Program-made: the position numbers and the translations under genes | Source: Nocardioides sp. JQ2195 | GTDB taxonomy: Bacteria; Actinomycetota; Actinomycetes; Propionibacteriales; Nocardioidaceae | Direction: 5' to 3' | NCBI RefSeq assembly: GCF_012272695.1 | Contig: NZ_CP050902.1 | Coordinates: forward strand, 3,534,001-3,598,000 | DNA: 64,000 nt | Shown here: one piece after another, positions 26,804 through 35,623 of the stretch | Layout: each line of letters begins with the position of its first letter | How positions within the stretch are numbered: position 1 is the stretch's first letter | The notes under the pieces: generated by a model | Databases searched by the model: none | Told to the model about the DNA's origin: nothing | The model's input: the letters and a program-made list of their open reading frames with translations, nothing else

Positions 26804-28045
26804 ATGCCCCCAGCCAACGCCGCGAACAACGCAAGCGACATCGTCATCTGCGAGCCGGTACGCACGCCCGTGGGCGCCTTCGGTGGCGCCTTCTCGGACG
26901 TGGAGGTCACCGAGCTCGCCACCACGGTCCTGACCGAGCTCGTCCGACGCACCGGACTCGGCGAGGGTGACGTCGACGACGTCATCCTCGGCCAGTGCTA
27001 CCCCAACGGTGAGGCCCCCGCGCTGGGCCGCATCGCCGCGCTCGATGCCGGCCTCGGCACCGGGGTCCCCGGGCTGCAGATCGACCGGCGCTGCGGCTCT
27101 GGTCTGCAGGCGGTGCTCTTCGCCGCCGCCCAGGTCACCACCGGCGCGGCCAAGGTCGTCGTGGCCGGCGGCGCCGAGTCGATGTCCCGGGCCGAGCACT
27201 ACGCGCTCGGACTGCGCCAGGGCATCAAGGGCGACGGGGTCGAGATGATGAGCCGCCTGGCCCGTGGACGGGTCACGGCCGGCGGCAAGCTGCACCCGGT
27301 GCCCGGCGGCATGATCGAGACCGCCGAGAACGTCCGTCGCGACCACGGCATCACCCGCGAGGCCCAGGACGAGCTGGCGTTCCGGTCCCAGCAGAACTGG
27401 AAGGCCGCCCAGGACGCCGGCCGCTTCGCGGACGAGATCGTCCCCGTGACCGTCCCCGGCAAGCGCGGCCGGCCCGACACCATCGTCGACGTCGACGAGC
27501 ACCCGCGCCCCGACACCAGCCTCGAGAAGCTGGCCGGGCTGCGCCCGATCCGCGGCGCGGTCGATGCCGGGGCCACCGTCACCGCCGGCAACGCCAGCGG
27601 CCAGAACGACGGCGCTGCCATGTGCATCGTCACCACCCGCGAGGAGGCCGAACGCCGCGGGCTCGACGCCTTCCTGACCCTCCGCTCCTGGGCGGTCGCC
27701 GGCGTCGGCCCCGAGGTGATGGGTATCGGCCCGGTCCCCTCGACGGCGGCGGCCCTCGAGCGCGCCGGCCTCCGGCTGGGCGACCTCGACCTGATCGAGC
27801 TCAACGAGGCCTTCGCCGCCCAGGTGCTCGGCTGCTTGGTCGAGATGGGGATCAAGGCCGACGACGAGCGACTCAACGTCAACGGCTCCGGCATCTCGCT
27901 GGGACACCCGGTCGGGGCGACCGGCGGCCGGATCCTCGCCACCATGGCGCGCGAGATGCGCCGCCGCGAGGCGACGTACGGCCTGGAGACCATGTGCATA
28001 GGCGGGGGCCAAGGCCTCGCCGCGATCTTTGAGGCGGTCCGATGA
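26804..28045 (+). CDS. pcaF: 3-oxoadipyl-CoA/acetyl-CoA thiolase
   Basis: The 413-residue thiolase has the nucleophile region IDRRCGSGLQAV, the catalytic His in SLGHPVGATGGR and the second Cys in TMCIGGGQGLA. Next to pcaD and pcaIJ it should cleave 3-oxoadipyl-CoA to succinyl-CoA and acetyl-CoA, the last step of the beta-ketoadipate pathway. Its stop overlaps the pcaD start (ATGA). A leaderless start is likely. Confidence 0.92.
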   Translation: MPPANAANNASDIVICEPVRTPVGAFGGAFSDVEVTELATTVLTELVRRTGLGEGDVDDVILGQCYPNGEAPALGRIAALDAGLGTGVPGLQIDRRCGSGLQAVLFAAAQVTTGAAKVVVAGGAESMSRAEHYALGLRQGIKGDGVEMMSRLARGRVTAGGKLHPVPGGMIETAENVRRDHGITREAQDELAFRSQQNWKAAQDAGRFADEIVPVTVPGKRGRPDTIVDVDEHPRPDTSLEKLAGLRPIRGAVDAGATVTAGNASGQNDGAAMCIVTTREEAERRGLDAFLTLRSWAVAGVGPEVMGIGPVPSTAAALERAGLRLGDLDLIELNEAFAAQVLGCLVEMGIKADDERLNVNGSGISLGHPVGATGGRILATMAREMRRREATYGLETMCIGGGQGLAAIFEAVR

Positions 28046-28830
28046 CTGAGAACCACGCAACCACGCTGCACCACGAGATCATCGTCGGCCCGGAGGGCGC
28101 ACCCACGGTCGTGCTCTCCAACTCCCTCGGCTCCACGTTGCACATGTGGGACCGCAACGTCGACGAGCTCTCGAAGCACTTCACCGTCGTGCGCTACGAC
28201 ACCCGCGGCCACGGGAAGTCTCCCGCGGTCGAGGGCGGCGCCCACCTCGACGACCTCTGCGACGACGTGATCGGCCTGCTCGACGACCTCGGTCTCGACA
28301 AGGTGCACTTCGTCGGGCTCTCCCTCGGCGGCATGACCGGCATGCGCCTGGGCGCCCGCAACCCGGAGCGCATCGCCGGCCTCGTCGTGCTGTGCACCTC
28401 CCCCTACCTGGGCCCCGCGTCGAACTGGCACGACCGCGCCGCACTGGTGCGGGCCGAGGGCACCGGCGCGGTCGCGGAGGCCGTCGTCGACCGGTGGTAC
28501 TCCCCCGGCTTCCTGGCCTCCGAGGACGAGCGGGTCCGCGAGGCACGCAATGTCGTCGCCAGCACGCCGTCCGAGGGGTACGCCGCATGCTGCGAGGCGA
28601 TCGCGACGATGGACCTGCGCGACGAGCTCGCCACCATCACCGCACCCACGCTGGCGATCGCCGGTGCGGACGACCCGTCCACGCCTCCCCCACACCTCGA
28701 GGGCATCGCCGACGCGGTCCAGGACGGGCGGCTGCTGGTCGTGCCGGACTCGGCCCACCTCGCCAACGACGAGCAACCGGCCACCGTGACCCCCGCGATC
28801 ATCGAGCACCTGCAAGGAGTCCCAGCATGA
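28042..28830 (+). CDS. pcaD: 3-oxoadipate enol-lactonase
   Basis: The 262-residue alpha/beta hydrolase has the nucleophile elbow GLSLGG, an acid in AGADDPSTPP and the catalytic His in DSAHLANDEQP. It matches PcaD/CatD, which opens 3-oxoadipate enol-lactone to 3-oxoadipate. There is no fused carboxymuconolactone decarboxylase domain (unlike PcaL). Overlaps on both sides (ATGA) show tight coupling to pcaF and pcaI. Confidence 0.92.
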   Translation: MTENHATTLHHEIIVGPEGAPTVVLSNSLGSTLHMWDRNVDELSKHFTVVRYDTRGHGKSPAVEGGAHLDDLCDDVIGLLDDLGLDKVHFVGLSLGGMTGMRLGARNPERIAGLVVLCTSPYLGPASNWHDRAALVRAEGTGAVAEAVVDRWYSPGFLASEDERVREARNVVASTPSEGYAACCEAIATMDLRDELATITAPTLAIAGADDPSTPPPHLEGIADAVQDGRLLVVPDSAHLANDEQPATVTPAIIEHLQGVPA

Positions 28831-29609
28831 GCGTTCCCCTCGACAAGGTGGTCGGCTCGGCCGCCGAAGCCGTCGCCGACATCAGGTCCGGCAGCCAGGT
28901 CGCCGTCGGCGGGTTCGGCCTGGCCGGCATCCCGTGGTTCCTCATCGAGGCGCTCCTCGAGCAGGGCGCGGACGAGCTGGGCGTCGTCTCGAACAACTGC
29001 GGCGTCGACGGTGCCGGCCTCGGACTGCTCCTCGAGTCCCGTCGGATCAACCGCGTGATCGCGTCCTACGTCGGCGAGAACAAGGAGTTCGCCCGTCAGT
29101 ACCTCGCCGGCGAGCTCGAGGTCGAGCTCACCCCGCAGGGCACCCTCGCGGAGCGCATGCGTGCCGGCGGCGCCGGCATCGGGGCCTTCTTCACGCCCAC
29201 CGGCGTCGGCACTGCGGTCGCCGAGGGCGGGCTGCCGTGGCGCTACCACCCCGACGGCTCCATCGCGGTCGCCTCACCTCCCAAGGAGACCCGCACCTTC
29301 CACGGTCGCGAGATGGTGCTCGAGGAGTCCATCGAGGCCGACGTCGCCCTGGTCCGGGCGGCCGTCGCGGACCGGCACGGAAACCTGCGCTTCAACAAGT
29401 CGGCACAGAACTTCAACCCGGCCGTGGCCATGTGCGGACGCCTCACGATCGTCGAGGCCGAACGCGTCGTCGAGCCGGGTGAGATCGATCCCGATGACGT
29501 CCACGTCCCGGGTGTCTTCGTCGACCGCGTGGTCGGGCTGACGCCGGAACAGGCTTCCCGCAAGCGGATCGAGAAGCCCACCACCACGCCGCGACCGGAA
29601 GGCAAGTGA
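28827..29609 (+). CDS. pcaI: 3-oxoacid CoA-transferase subunit A
   Basis: The 260-residue protein begins [20 protein letters not shown] and has the family I CoA-transferase alpha motif [20 protein letters not shown] plus [17 protein letters not shown]. With PcaJ it transfers CoA from succinyl-CoA to 3-oxoadipate. The ATG overlaps the pcaD stop. The longer upstream frame is a shadow of pcaD. Confidence 0.93.
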   Translation: MSVPLDKVVGSAAEAVADIRSGSQVAVGGFGLAGIPWFLIEALLEQGADELGVVSNNCGVDGAGLGLLLESRRINRVIASYVGENKEFARQYLAGELEVELTPQGTLAERMRAGGAGIGAFFTPTGVGTAVAEGGLPWRYHPDGSIAVASPPKETRTFHGREMVLEESIEADVALVRAAVADRHGNLRFNKSAQNFNPAVAMCGRLTIVEAERVVEPGEIDPDDVHVPGVFVDRVVGLTPEQASRKRIEKPTTTPRPEGK

Positions 29610-29610
29610 G

Positions 29611-30258
29611 ATGACCGAGACCTCTGTGAGCACGGGCTGGAACCACGACGAGATGGCCGCGCGGGCGGCCGGCGAGCTCTCTGACGGACAGTACGTCAAC
29701 CTCGGCATCGGCATGCCCACCCTGATCCCGGGCCACCTGCCCGCCGACTCGTCGGTGGTGCTGCACGCCGAGAACGGCATCCTCGGTGTCGGGCCGTACC
29801 CCTTCGAGGAGGACCTCGACCCCGACCTGATCAATGCCGGCAAGGAGACCGTCACGACCAGGGCCGGGGCATCGTTCTTCGACTCGCCCACCAGCTTCGC
29901 GATGATCCGTGGCGCGCATCTCGACGTCGCCGTGCTCGGTGGCATGCAGGTCTCCGTGACGGGCGACCTGGCCAACTGGATGGTGCCCGGCAAGATGGTC
30001 AAGGGCATGGGCGGCGCCATGGACCTGGTCCACGGCGCGAAGAAGGTGATCGTGCTGATGGACCACACCACGCGCGACGGGGGCGCCAAGCTGATGACCT
30101 CCTGCACGCTCCCGCTCACCGGGCGTGCCGTGGTGCAACGCGTGATCACCAACCTCGGCGTCTTCGACGTGGCCACCGCGTCGTTCAAGGTGGTCGAGCT
30201 GGCGCCCGGTGTCACCCAGGAGCAGGTCCGGGCCGCGACGGACGCCCCGCTGACCTGA
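29611..30258 (+). CDS. pcaJ: 3-oxoacid CoA-transferase subunit B
   Basis: The 215-residue beta subunit carries [16 protein letters not shown] and the catalytic Glu in [12 protein letters not shown]. One base separates it from pcaI. The pcaFDIJ set ends here, followed by a hairpin. It completes the enzymes converting the enol-lactone to central metabolites. Confidence 0.93.
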   Translation: MTETSVSTGWNHDEMAARAAGELSDGQYVNLGIGMPTLIPGHLPADSSVVLHAENGILGVGPYPFEEDLDPDLINAGKETVTTRAGASFFDSPTSFAMIRGAHLDVAVLGGMQVSVTGDLANWMVPGKMVKGMGGAMDLVHGAKKVIVLMDHTTRDGGAKLMTSCTLPLTGRAVVQRVITNLGVFDVATASFKVVELAPGVTQEQVRAATDAPLT

Positions 30259-30286
30259 GACGTCGACTCCCCGTCCGGGCCGACGT

Positions 30287-30321
30287 CCTCGTGGAGCGGG
30301 CCACGCACTCCTTCCACGAGG
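30287..30321 (+). terminator. Hairpin after pcaJ
   Basis: CCTCGTGGA (30287-30295) pairs perfectly with TCCACGAGG (30313-30321), 28 bases beyond the pcaJ stop and directly before the SDR promoter. Confidence 0.65.
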
Positions 30322-30325
30322 GCCC

Positions 30326-30356
30326 TTGACTTCAAGTTGACTTGAACTTGAAGACT
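30326..30356 (+). promoter_or_regulatory. MerR-type operator/promoter of the SDR gene
   Basis: CTTCAAGTT (30330-30338) and AACTTGAAG (30345-30353) form a perfect inverted repeat around GACTTG. It lies between TTGACT (30326-30331) and AAGACT (30351-30356), an unusually long 19-base spacing. That spacing with an intervening palindrome is the signature of MerR/SoxR-controlled promoters. The start codon follows 6 bases later. Confidence 0.6.
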
Positions 30357-30362
30357 GTGGCC

Positions 30363-31139
30363 ATGACCACCAAACCCCACATCCAGCAGCCGTCCGACCA
30401 GCACCCTTCCGACCGGCACCCGTCCGACCGGCCCACGACACCGGTGGCCCTCGTCACCGGGGGGTCGACCGGTCTCGGCCGGAGCCTTGTCCACGTGCTC
30501 GCGGCCACCGGCTGGCGCGTGATCACCACGGCCCGGAATGCCGCCGAGCTGGAGGAGGCACACTCCGGCCGGGTCGGCATCACGGTGCGGCCGGGGGACC
30601 TCCGCTCCGCCGACCACCGTTCAGCCCTGGCCCAGACCGTTCGAGAACACGGCCGCCTCGACCTGCTCGTCCACAACGCCAGCGACCTGGGACCCACTCC
30701 CCTGCCACCCCTGGCCGACGTACGACCCGAGCAGCTGCACGACGTTCTCGAGGTGAACCTCGTCGCACCGATCGCGCTGACCTCGCTCCTGCTGCCCCTG
30801 CTGAGCCGGGACAACGGCGTGCTGCTCTCGCTCTCCTCGGACGCCGCCGTCGAGCACTACCCCGGGTGGGGTGCCTACGGCGCCTCCAAGGCCGCGCTCG
30901 ACCACGCGACGCTCACCCTCGCGGCCGAGAACCAGCTCCGCGGCTATGCCGTCGACCCGGGTGACATGCGGACCCGGATGCACCAGGCGGCGTTCCCCGG
31001 GGAGGACATCTCCGACCGGCCCTCGCCGGAGTCGGTGGTCCCGCACCTGCTGGCCCTGATCCCCAGCGGCCTGGCGAGCGGTCGCTATCGCGCGGCCGAC
31101 ATCGACGCGTCCCTCCTGGTGGAAGGTGCCGCTCGATGA
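30363..31139 (+). CDS. Short-chain dehydrogenase/reductase
   Basis: The 258-residue SDR has a disordered N terminus with repeated HPSDR units. The Rossmann motif TGGSTGLGRS, NAS motif and catalytic YGASK follow, with the proline-glycine VDPGDMRTRM after the active site. It reduces or oxidises a carbonyl compound with NAD(P); the substrate is unknown. It overlaps the QueA-like gene (ATGA). The MerR-type promoter suggests response to an electrophile or oxidant. Confidence 0.83.
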   Translation: MTTKPHIQQPSDQHPSDRHPSDRPTTPVALVTGGSTGLGRSLVHVLAATGWRVITTARNAAELEEAHSGRVGITVRPGDLRSADHRSALAQTVREHGRLDLLVHNASDLGPTPLPPLADVRPEQLHDVLEVNLVAPIALTSLLLPLLSRDNGVLLSLSSDAAVEHYPGWGAYGASKAALDHATLTLAAENQLRGYAVDPGDMRTRMHQAAFPGEDISDRPSPESVVPHLLALIPSGLASGRYRAADIDASLLVEGAAR

Positions 31140-32188
31140 CCGCGCTCAGGGACCAGCCACTCACCCGCTTCCCGACGCCCACGACTGCCCCCGCGCCTGC
31201 GGAGGCACGTGGCCTGCGACGCGACGAGGTCCGGCTGCTGGTCGCCCGTCCGGACGGTGTCACCCATGTCGCGTTCCACGAACTGCCGGAGCACCTCGCG
31301 CCCGGTGACCTGCTGGTGGTGAACGACTCCGCGACCGTCCCGGGCGAGATCGACACCGTCAGCGATCGCCTCGGCCCGGTCGTGCTGCACGTGGGCAGTG
31401 TCCTCGACGACGGCACCCGCCTGGTCGAGCTGCGCTCGGCGCCGGATGCCGCCGAGGTGATCCTGGGAGCTCGGGTCGGCGACGTCCTGCGCTGCGGTTC
31501 CGCCGAGCTGGAGCTGGTCTCGGCGCATGCCGGCGACGATTCGTCACCCACGGGGCTCGGCAATCGGCTCTGGAGGGCGCGGCCGACCGATGACCTCGAC
31601 GCCGAGCTGGTCGCGAACGGCCGCCCGGTCGCCTACGGCCATCTCCACCACCGCTATCCGCTGGCGGACTACCAGACGATCTTCGGCTCACGCCCGGGCA
31701 GCGCGGAGATGCCGTCGGCCGGACGTCCCTTCAGCGAACGGGTCCTCACCCGCCTCGTGGCGCGGGGCGTGCTGGTCGCGACCGTCACCCTGCACACCGG
31801 TCTGTCCTCACAGGAGCTCGGCGAGTCCCCGGCCACGGAATGGTTCGAGGTGTCCGAGAGCACCGCCGACCTGGTCAACGCGACGCGTCGGCGCGGCGGC
31901 CGGGTCGTCGCCGTCGGCACCACGGTCACACGTGCCCTCGAGTCGGCCGTCGACACCGGCGGTCGCGTGGTTGCTGCATCCGGATGGACCGACCGGGTCA
32001 TCTCGCCGCAGGCCCCGGCCCGGGTCGTGGACGGGCTGGTCACCGGCTGGCACGACCCCCGGGCCTCGCACCTGTTGCTGGTCGAGTCGGTGGCCGGCGC
32101 CGAGCTCACGCAGACGGCGTACGACGAGGCCTGGTCCGCGGGGTACCTGTGGCACGAGTTCGGGGACTCAGCACTCCTGCTCCCCTGA
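31136..32188 (+). CDS. Divergent QueA-like protein (tRNA ribosyltransferase-isomerase family)
   Basis: The 350-residue protein aligns with QueA along its length: LAPGDLLVVNDSATVPGEID, YGHLHHRYPLADYQTIFGS, VVAVGTTVTRALESA and ARVVDGLVTGWHDP with a C-terminal EFGDSALLLP. However, the near-invariant APTAGLHF and LHVGAGTF motifs are replaced by MPSAGRPF and LHTGLSSQ. It overlaps an SDR gene in the aromatic island with no other queuosine genes nearby. It may have another substrate; canonical QueA activity is doubtful. Confidence 0.75.
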   Translation: MTALRDQPLTRFPTPTTAPAPAEARGLRRDEVRLLVARPDGVTHVAFHELPEHLAPGDLLVVNDSATVPGEIDTVSDRLGPVVLHVGSVLDDGTRLVELRSAPDAAEVILGARVGDVLRCGSAELELVSAHAGDDSSPTGLGNRLWRARPTDDLDAELVANGRPVAYGHLHHRYPLADYQTIFGSRPGSAEMPSAGRPFSERVLTRLVARGVLVATVTLHTGLSSQELGESPATEWFEVSESTADLVNATRRRGGRVVAVGTTVTRALESAVDTGGRVVAASGWTDRVISPQAPARVVDGLVTGWHDPRASHLLLVESVAGAELTQTAYDEAWSAGYLWHEFGDSALLLP

Positions 32189-32193
32189 CCCCA

Positions 32194-32309
32194 CGCCGAG
32201 TCGGCACGTGTTCACGCAGACGAACGCCGAGTCGGCACGTGTTGACGAAGTTCTCGTCAACACGTGCCGACTCGGCGTGATTTCAGGTCAACTCGTGCCG
32301 ACTCGGCGT
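32194..32309. repeat. Four-copy palindromic repeat, probable bidirectional terminator
   Basis: The unit CGCCGAGTCGGCACGTGTT occurs at 32194-32212 and 32225-32243 in direct orientation and twice inverted (within 32254-32277 and 32290-32309). The two inner copies form a perfect 24-bp stem (32225-32248 with 32254-32277) around a 5-base loop, AGTTC. It lies between the convergent queA-like and catC genes. A related element is at 57727-57783. Confidence 0.85.
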
Positions 32310-32320
32310 CTGGGGTCAGG

Positions 32321-32605
32321 TCACGCCTTGATGTCGGACGGGTGGGTGGCCAGGGCGGTCACCTTGATGTCCATGTAGGGGAACAGCGGCAACCCGGAGA
32401 GCATGGCGTGCAGCTCGTCGGCGTCGGCCACGTCGAGGATCGAGATGTTGGAGTACTCCCCGGCGATGCGCCAGATGTGCGGCCACTTGCCCGCCTCCTG
32501 GAGATCCTGCGAGTACGCCTTCTCCCGGGCCACGATGTCGGCGCGGACGTCGGTATCGAGGTCGTGCGGGATCCGGACCACCATGTGTGCGTGGAAGAGC
32601 GCCAT
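32321..32605 (-). CDS. catC: Muconolactone delta-isomerase
   Basis: The 94-residue protein begins MALFHAHMVVRIPHDLDTDV and matches CatC in length and motif (GKWPHIWRIAGEYSNISILD, LPLFPYMDIKVTALA). It converts muconolactone to 3-oxoadipate enol-lactone. It follows catA by one base. Translation upstream to 32731 is a shadow of catA. Confidence 0.95.
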   Translation of the reverse strand: MALFHAHMVVRIPHDLDTDVRADIVAREKAYSQDLQEAGKWPHIWRIAGEYSNISILDVADADELHAMLSGLPLFPYMDIKVTALATHPSDIKA

Positions 32606-32606
32606 G

Positions 32607-33461
32607 TCAGGCGGGGTCCAGCACGAAGTCGTAGGTGGTCTGGTTGCCGTTGCCGGACTCGGCGGGCTGGATGTCGAGCAGCAGCTCGGGCTTGACGGCC
32701 GACGCGACGTCGTCGTCGTTGTGGGCGTCACCGGGGAAGTAGAGCTGGGTGGTGATCAGCTGCTTGCCCGGGGCCGAGACCTTGAGGTGCAGGTGAGCGG
32801 GGCGCCACGGGTGCCAGCCGGCCGCGGAGATCAGCTTGCCGCAGGAGCCGTCGGTCGGGATCTGGTAGGGCGCGGGCTGCATGGTGTTGATCCAGTAGCG
32901 ACCCTCGTCGTCGGCGGTGATGGTGCCGCGCAGGTTCCACTCCGGGATGTTGGGCGCGAACTGCGAGTAGAACCCGTCCTCGTCCGCGTGCCACAGCTCG
33001 ATCGTGGCGTTCGGGACCGGGGCTCCGGAGAGGTCGGTCACCTGGCCCTGGAAGAGCAGCGGCGTGCCCTTCTCGCCGTCACGCATGGGCATCGTGGCCT
33101 CGGCCGGGAGGGCCGGCGCTCCGGGCACGTAGTACGGACCCTCGATGGTGCCCTTGGAACCCTCGCGGTCCTCGTTGGCGACCTCTTCCACGACGTGCTC
33201 GACCCACACGTCGAGGAACAGCGGCCACTCGCCGTCCTGGCCGACGTTGATCAGCCACGCCTTCAGGGCGTTGTACTCGTCGTAGGTGACCTTGTGCTTG
33301 CGCACCGTCTCGTGGACTGCGTCCAGCACCTCGCGTGCAAGGAGGTCGACCCGCTCCTTGGGCGTGTTCTCGACGCCGACCAGCTTGTCGGTCTTGAAGC
33401 GCTCGGTCGCCGACGCGCCGGAGGCGGCTGCGGAGGCAGTTTCGGTCGCAGTGTTGCTCAT
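32607..33461 (-). CDS. catA: Catechol 1,2-dioxygenase
   Basis: The 284-residue intradiol dioxygenase has Fe(III) ligands Tyr in EGPYYVPG, Tyr in DGFYSQF and two His in RPAHLHLKV, and the N-terminal dimer linker. It opens catechol to cis,cis-muconate. It is divergent from benA and cotranscribed with catC, so benzoate-derived catechol is the likely substrate. A second copy lies at 21756-22613. Confidence 0.95.
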   Translation of the reverse strand: MSNTATETASAAASGASATERFKTDKLVGVENTPKERVDLLAREVLDAVHETVRKHKVTYDEYNALKAWLINVGQDGEWPLFLDVWVEHVVEEVANEDREGSKGTIEGPYYVPGAPALPAEATMPMRDGEKGTPLLFQGQVTDLSGAPVPNATIELWHADEDGFYSQFAPNIPEWNLRGTITADDEGRYWINTMQPAPYQIPTDGSCGKLISAAGWHPWRPAHLHLKVSAPGKQLITTQLYFPGDAHNDDDVASAVKPELLLDIQPAESGNGNQTTYDFVLDPA

Positions 33462-33604
33462 TGCTCTTCCCTCAATTCCTGTGTGTGCGCATGCAGTCCG
33501 CCGACATGACGGGCATCACAACGTGCTCTCAGGCTAAGCCCGTGATTGGGACAACACAATGACTCGTTCCTCGGCAACAAAGACCTCCGAAGTCTCAATA
33601 CCAC

Positions 33605-33621
33605 CCTAGGTCAGACCTAGG
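33605..33621. promoter_or_regulatory. Palindromic operator in the catA-benA region
   Basis: CCTAGGT-CAG-ACCTAGG is a perfect 7-bp inverted repeat, 71 bases before the benA start. The surrounding 231-base divergent region (33462-33692) has no gene and also carries CACAATGA (33555-33562), a motif repeated upstream of catB. Confidence 0.55.
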
Positions 33622-33692
33622 CACTTGGCTGGTGTGAGCGGGGCCACGCCCGTGCCAGTGTCGATGGATCACCCGCTGATCTGGAGGAACCC

Positions 33693-35072
33693 ATGAGCGA
33701 CACCTTGGCGCACGTACGCGACACCCTCTCCAACGCGGTCGTCGACGACCGCGAGGCCGGCATCTACCGGGCCAACCGCAAGATCTTCACCGACGAGGAG
33801 ATCTTCGAGCTCGAGATGAAGCACATCTTCGAGGGCAACTGGATCTACCTCGCGCACGAGAGCCAGGTGCCCAACGCCGGCGACTACTTCACGACGTACA
33901 TGGGTCGGCAGCCGGTCGTGATCACCCGCGACAAGGACGGCGATCTGCACCTGCTGATCAACGCCTGTGCGCACCGCGGCGCGATGATCTGTCGCAAGAA
34001 GACCGACAACCGCACCACGCTGACCTGCCCCTTCCACGGGTGGACCTTCCGCAACGACGGCAGCCTGCTCAAGGTCAAGGACCCCGACGGCGCCGGCTAC
34101 CCCGAGACGTTCAACACGAACGGCTCGCACAACATGACCAAGGTGCCCCGCTTCGAGAGCTACCGCGGGTTCCTGTTCGGCAGCCTCAACGACGACGTCA
34201 CCACGCTCGCCGAGCACCTGGGCGACACCACCAAGGTCATCGACATGCTGGTCGACCAGTCCCCCGAGGGCCTCGAGGTGCTGCGCGGCTCCTCGACCTA
34301 CACCTACGACGGCAACTGGAAGGTGCAGGCCGAGAACGGCGCCGACGGCTACCACGTCACCGCCACCCACTGGAACTACGCCGCCACCACCTCACGTCGT
34401 GACACCGGCGAGTCCGCCAACGCCACCAAGACGCTGGACGCCGGCAGCTGGGGCAAGTCCGGTGGCGGCTACTGGTCCTACCCCAACGGCCACCTGTGCC
34501 TGTGGACCTGGGCCGGCAACCCGCAGGACCGCCCGCTGTGGGACCAGATGGACCTGCTCAAGGAGAAGTACGGCGACGCCAAGGGCGAGTTCATGGTCAA
34601 GGGCTCGCGCAACCTGTGCCTCTACCCGAACGTCTACCTGATGGACCAGTTCTCCACCCAGATCCGGCACTTCCGTCCCATCTCGACCGACCAGACCGAG
34701 GTGACGATCTACTGCATCGCCCCCAAGGGCGAGAGCAAGGAGTCGCGTGCCTGGCGGATCCGCCAGTACGAGGACTTCTTCAACGCCTCCGGCATGGCCA
34801 CCCCCGACGACCTGGAGGAGTTCCGCTCCTGCCAGCTCACCTTCCAGGCCACCAAGGCACCGTGGAACGACATGAGCCGCGGGGCCGAGCACTGGCTGAC
34901 CGGGCCCGACGAGGTGGCCGAGGCACTCGACATGCCCGGCGTCATCTCGGCCGGCCTCAAGAACGAGGACGAGGGTCTCTACCCCGTCCAGCACGGCTAC
35001 TGGCGCGACGTGATGGTCGCCGCCGTGGATGCCGAAGAAGCCGCAGCAGCCACCCGTTCGAACCAGGCGTGA
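33693..35072 (+). CDS. benA: Benzoate 1,2-dioxygenase, large (alpha) subunit
   Basis: The 459-residue oxygenase has the Rieske [2Fe-2S] ligands in NACAHRGAMIC and LTCPFHGWTF (about residues 94-119). The mononuclear iron region contains NGADGYHVTATHW. With BenB it dihydroxylates benzoate to the 1,2-cis-diol carboxylate. A GGAGGA site precedes ATG 33693. It heads the benAB-CD-R-E cluster with short gaps. The C-terminal tail is Ala/Glu-rich. Confidence 0.95.
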   Translation: MSDTLAHVRDTLSNAVVDDREAGIYRANRKIFTDEEIFELEMKHIFEGNWIYLAHESQVPNAGDYFTTYMGRQPVVITRDKDGDLHLLINACAHRGAMICRKKTDNRTTLTCPFHGWTFRNDGSLLKVKDPDGAGYPETFNTNGSHNMTKVPRFESYRGFLFGSLNDDVTTLAEHLGDTTKVIDMLVDQSPEGLEVLRGSSTYTYDGNWKVQAENGADGYHVTATHWNYAATTSRRDTGESANATKTLDAGSWGKSGGGYWSYPNGHLCLWTWAGNPQDRPLWDQMDLLKEKYGDAKGEFMVKGSRNLCLYPNVYLMDQFSTQIRHFRPISTDQTEVTIYCIAPKGESKESRAWRIRQYEDFFNASGMATPDDLEEFRSCQLTFQATKAPWNDMSRGAEHWLTGPDEVAEALDMPGVISAGLKNEDEGLYPVQHGYWRDVMVAAVDAEEAAAATRSNQA

Positions 35073-35083
35073 GGAGAACCGCA

Positions 35084-35602
35084 ATGACCACCACCGACAC
35101 CGAGGGCACCAAGCTCATCACGCAGAATGCCATCGAGCAGTTCCTCTACCGCGAAGCGCGCCACCTCGACGACCGCGAGTTCGAGAAGTGGCTCGAGTGC
35201 TACGCGGACGACTGCGAGTACTGGATGCCTGCCTGGGACGACAACGACAACCTCACCGAGGACCCCCAGACCGACATCTCGCTCATCTACTACGCCAACA
35301 AGGGTGGCCTGGAGGACCGCATCTTCCGGATCCGCACCGAGCGCTCCAGCGCGACGTCCATCCCCGAGCCGCGCACCAGCCACAACATCAGCAACGTCGA
35401 GGTCATCGAGCGTCGCGGCGACATCGTCGACATCCGGTTCAACTGGCACACGATGTACTTCCGCTACAAGACGATCGACCCCTACTACGGGACGTCCTTC
35501 TACACGATCGACTTCTCCGGCGAGCAGCCGTTGATCCGCCGCAAGACCGTGGTGCTCAAGAACGACTACATCCACCACGTCGTCGACGTGTACCACTTCT
35601 GA
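35084..35602 (+). CDS. benB: Benzoate 1,2-dioxygenase, small (beta) subunit
   Basis: The 172-residue protein begins MTTTDTEGTKLITQNAIEQF and has the ring-hydroxylating dioxygenase beta pattern (FLYREARHLDDREFEKWLEC, SHNISNVEVIERRGDIVDI). It forms the alpha3beta3 oxygenase with BenA. It starts 11 bases after benA behind a GAGGAGAA site; upstream extension is a benA shadow. Confidence 0.94.
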   Translation: MTTTDTEGTKLITQNAIEQFLYREARHLDDREFEKWLECYADDCEYWMPAWDDNDNLTEDPQTDISLIYYANKGGLEDRIFRIRTERSSATSIPEPRTSHNISNVEVIERRGDIVDIRFNWHTMYFRYKTIDPYYGTSFYTIDFSGEQPLIRRKTVVLKNDYIHHVVDVYHF

Positions 35603-35623
35603 GACGCACCCGGAAGGACTCCC

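Noticed and set aside
32194..32309. Possible CRISPR-like array
   Set aside because: Copies are in both orientations and pair as hairpins, spacers are not regular, and no cas genes are present.
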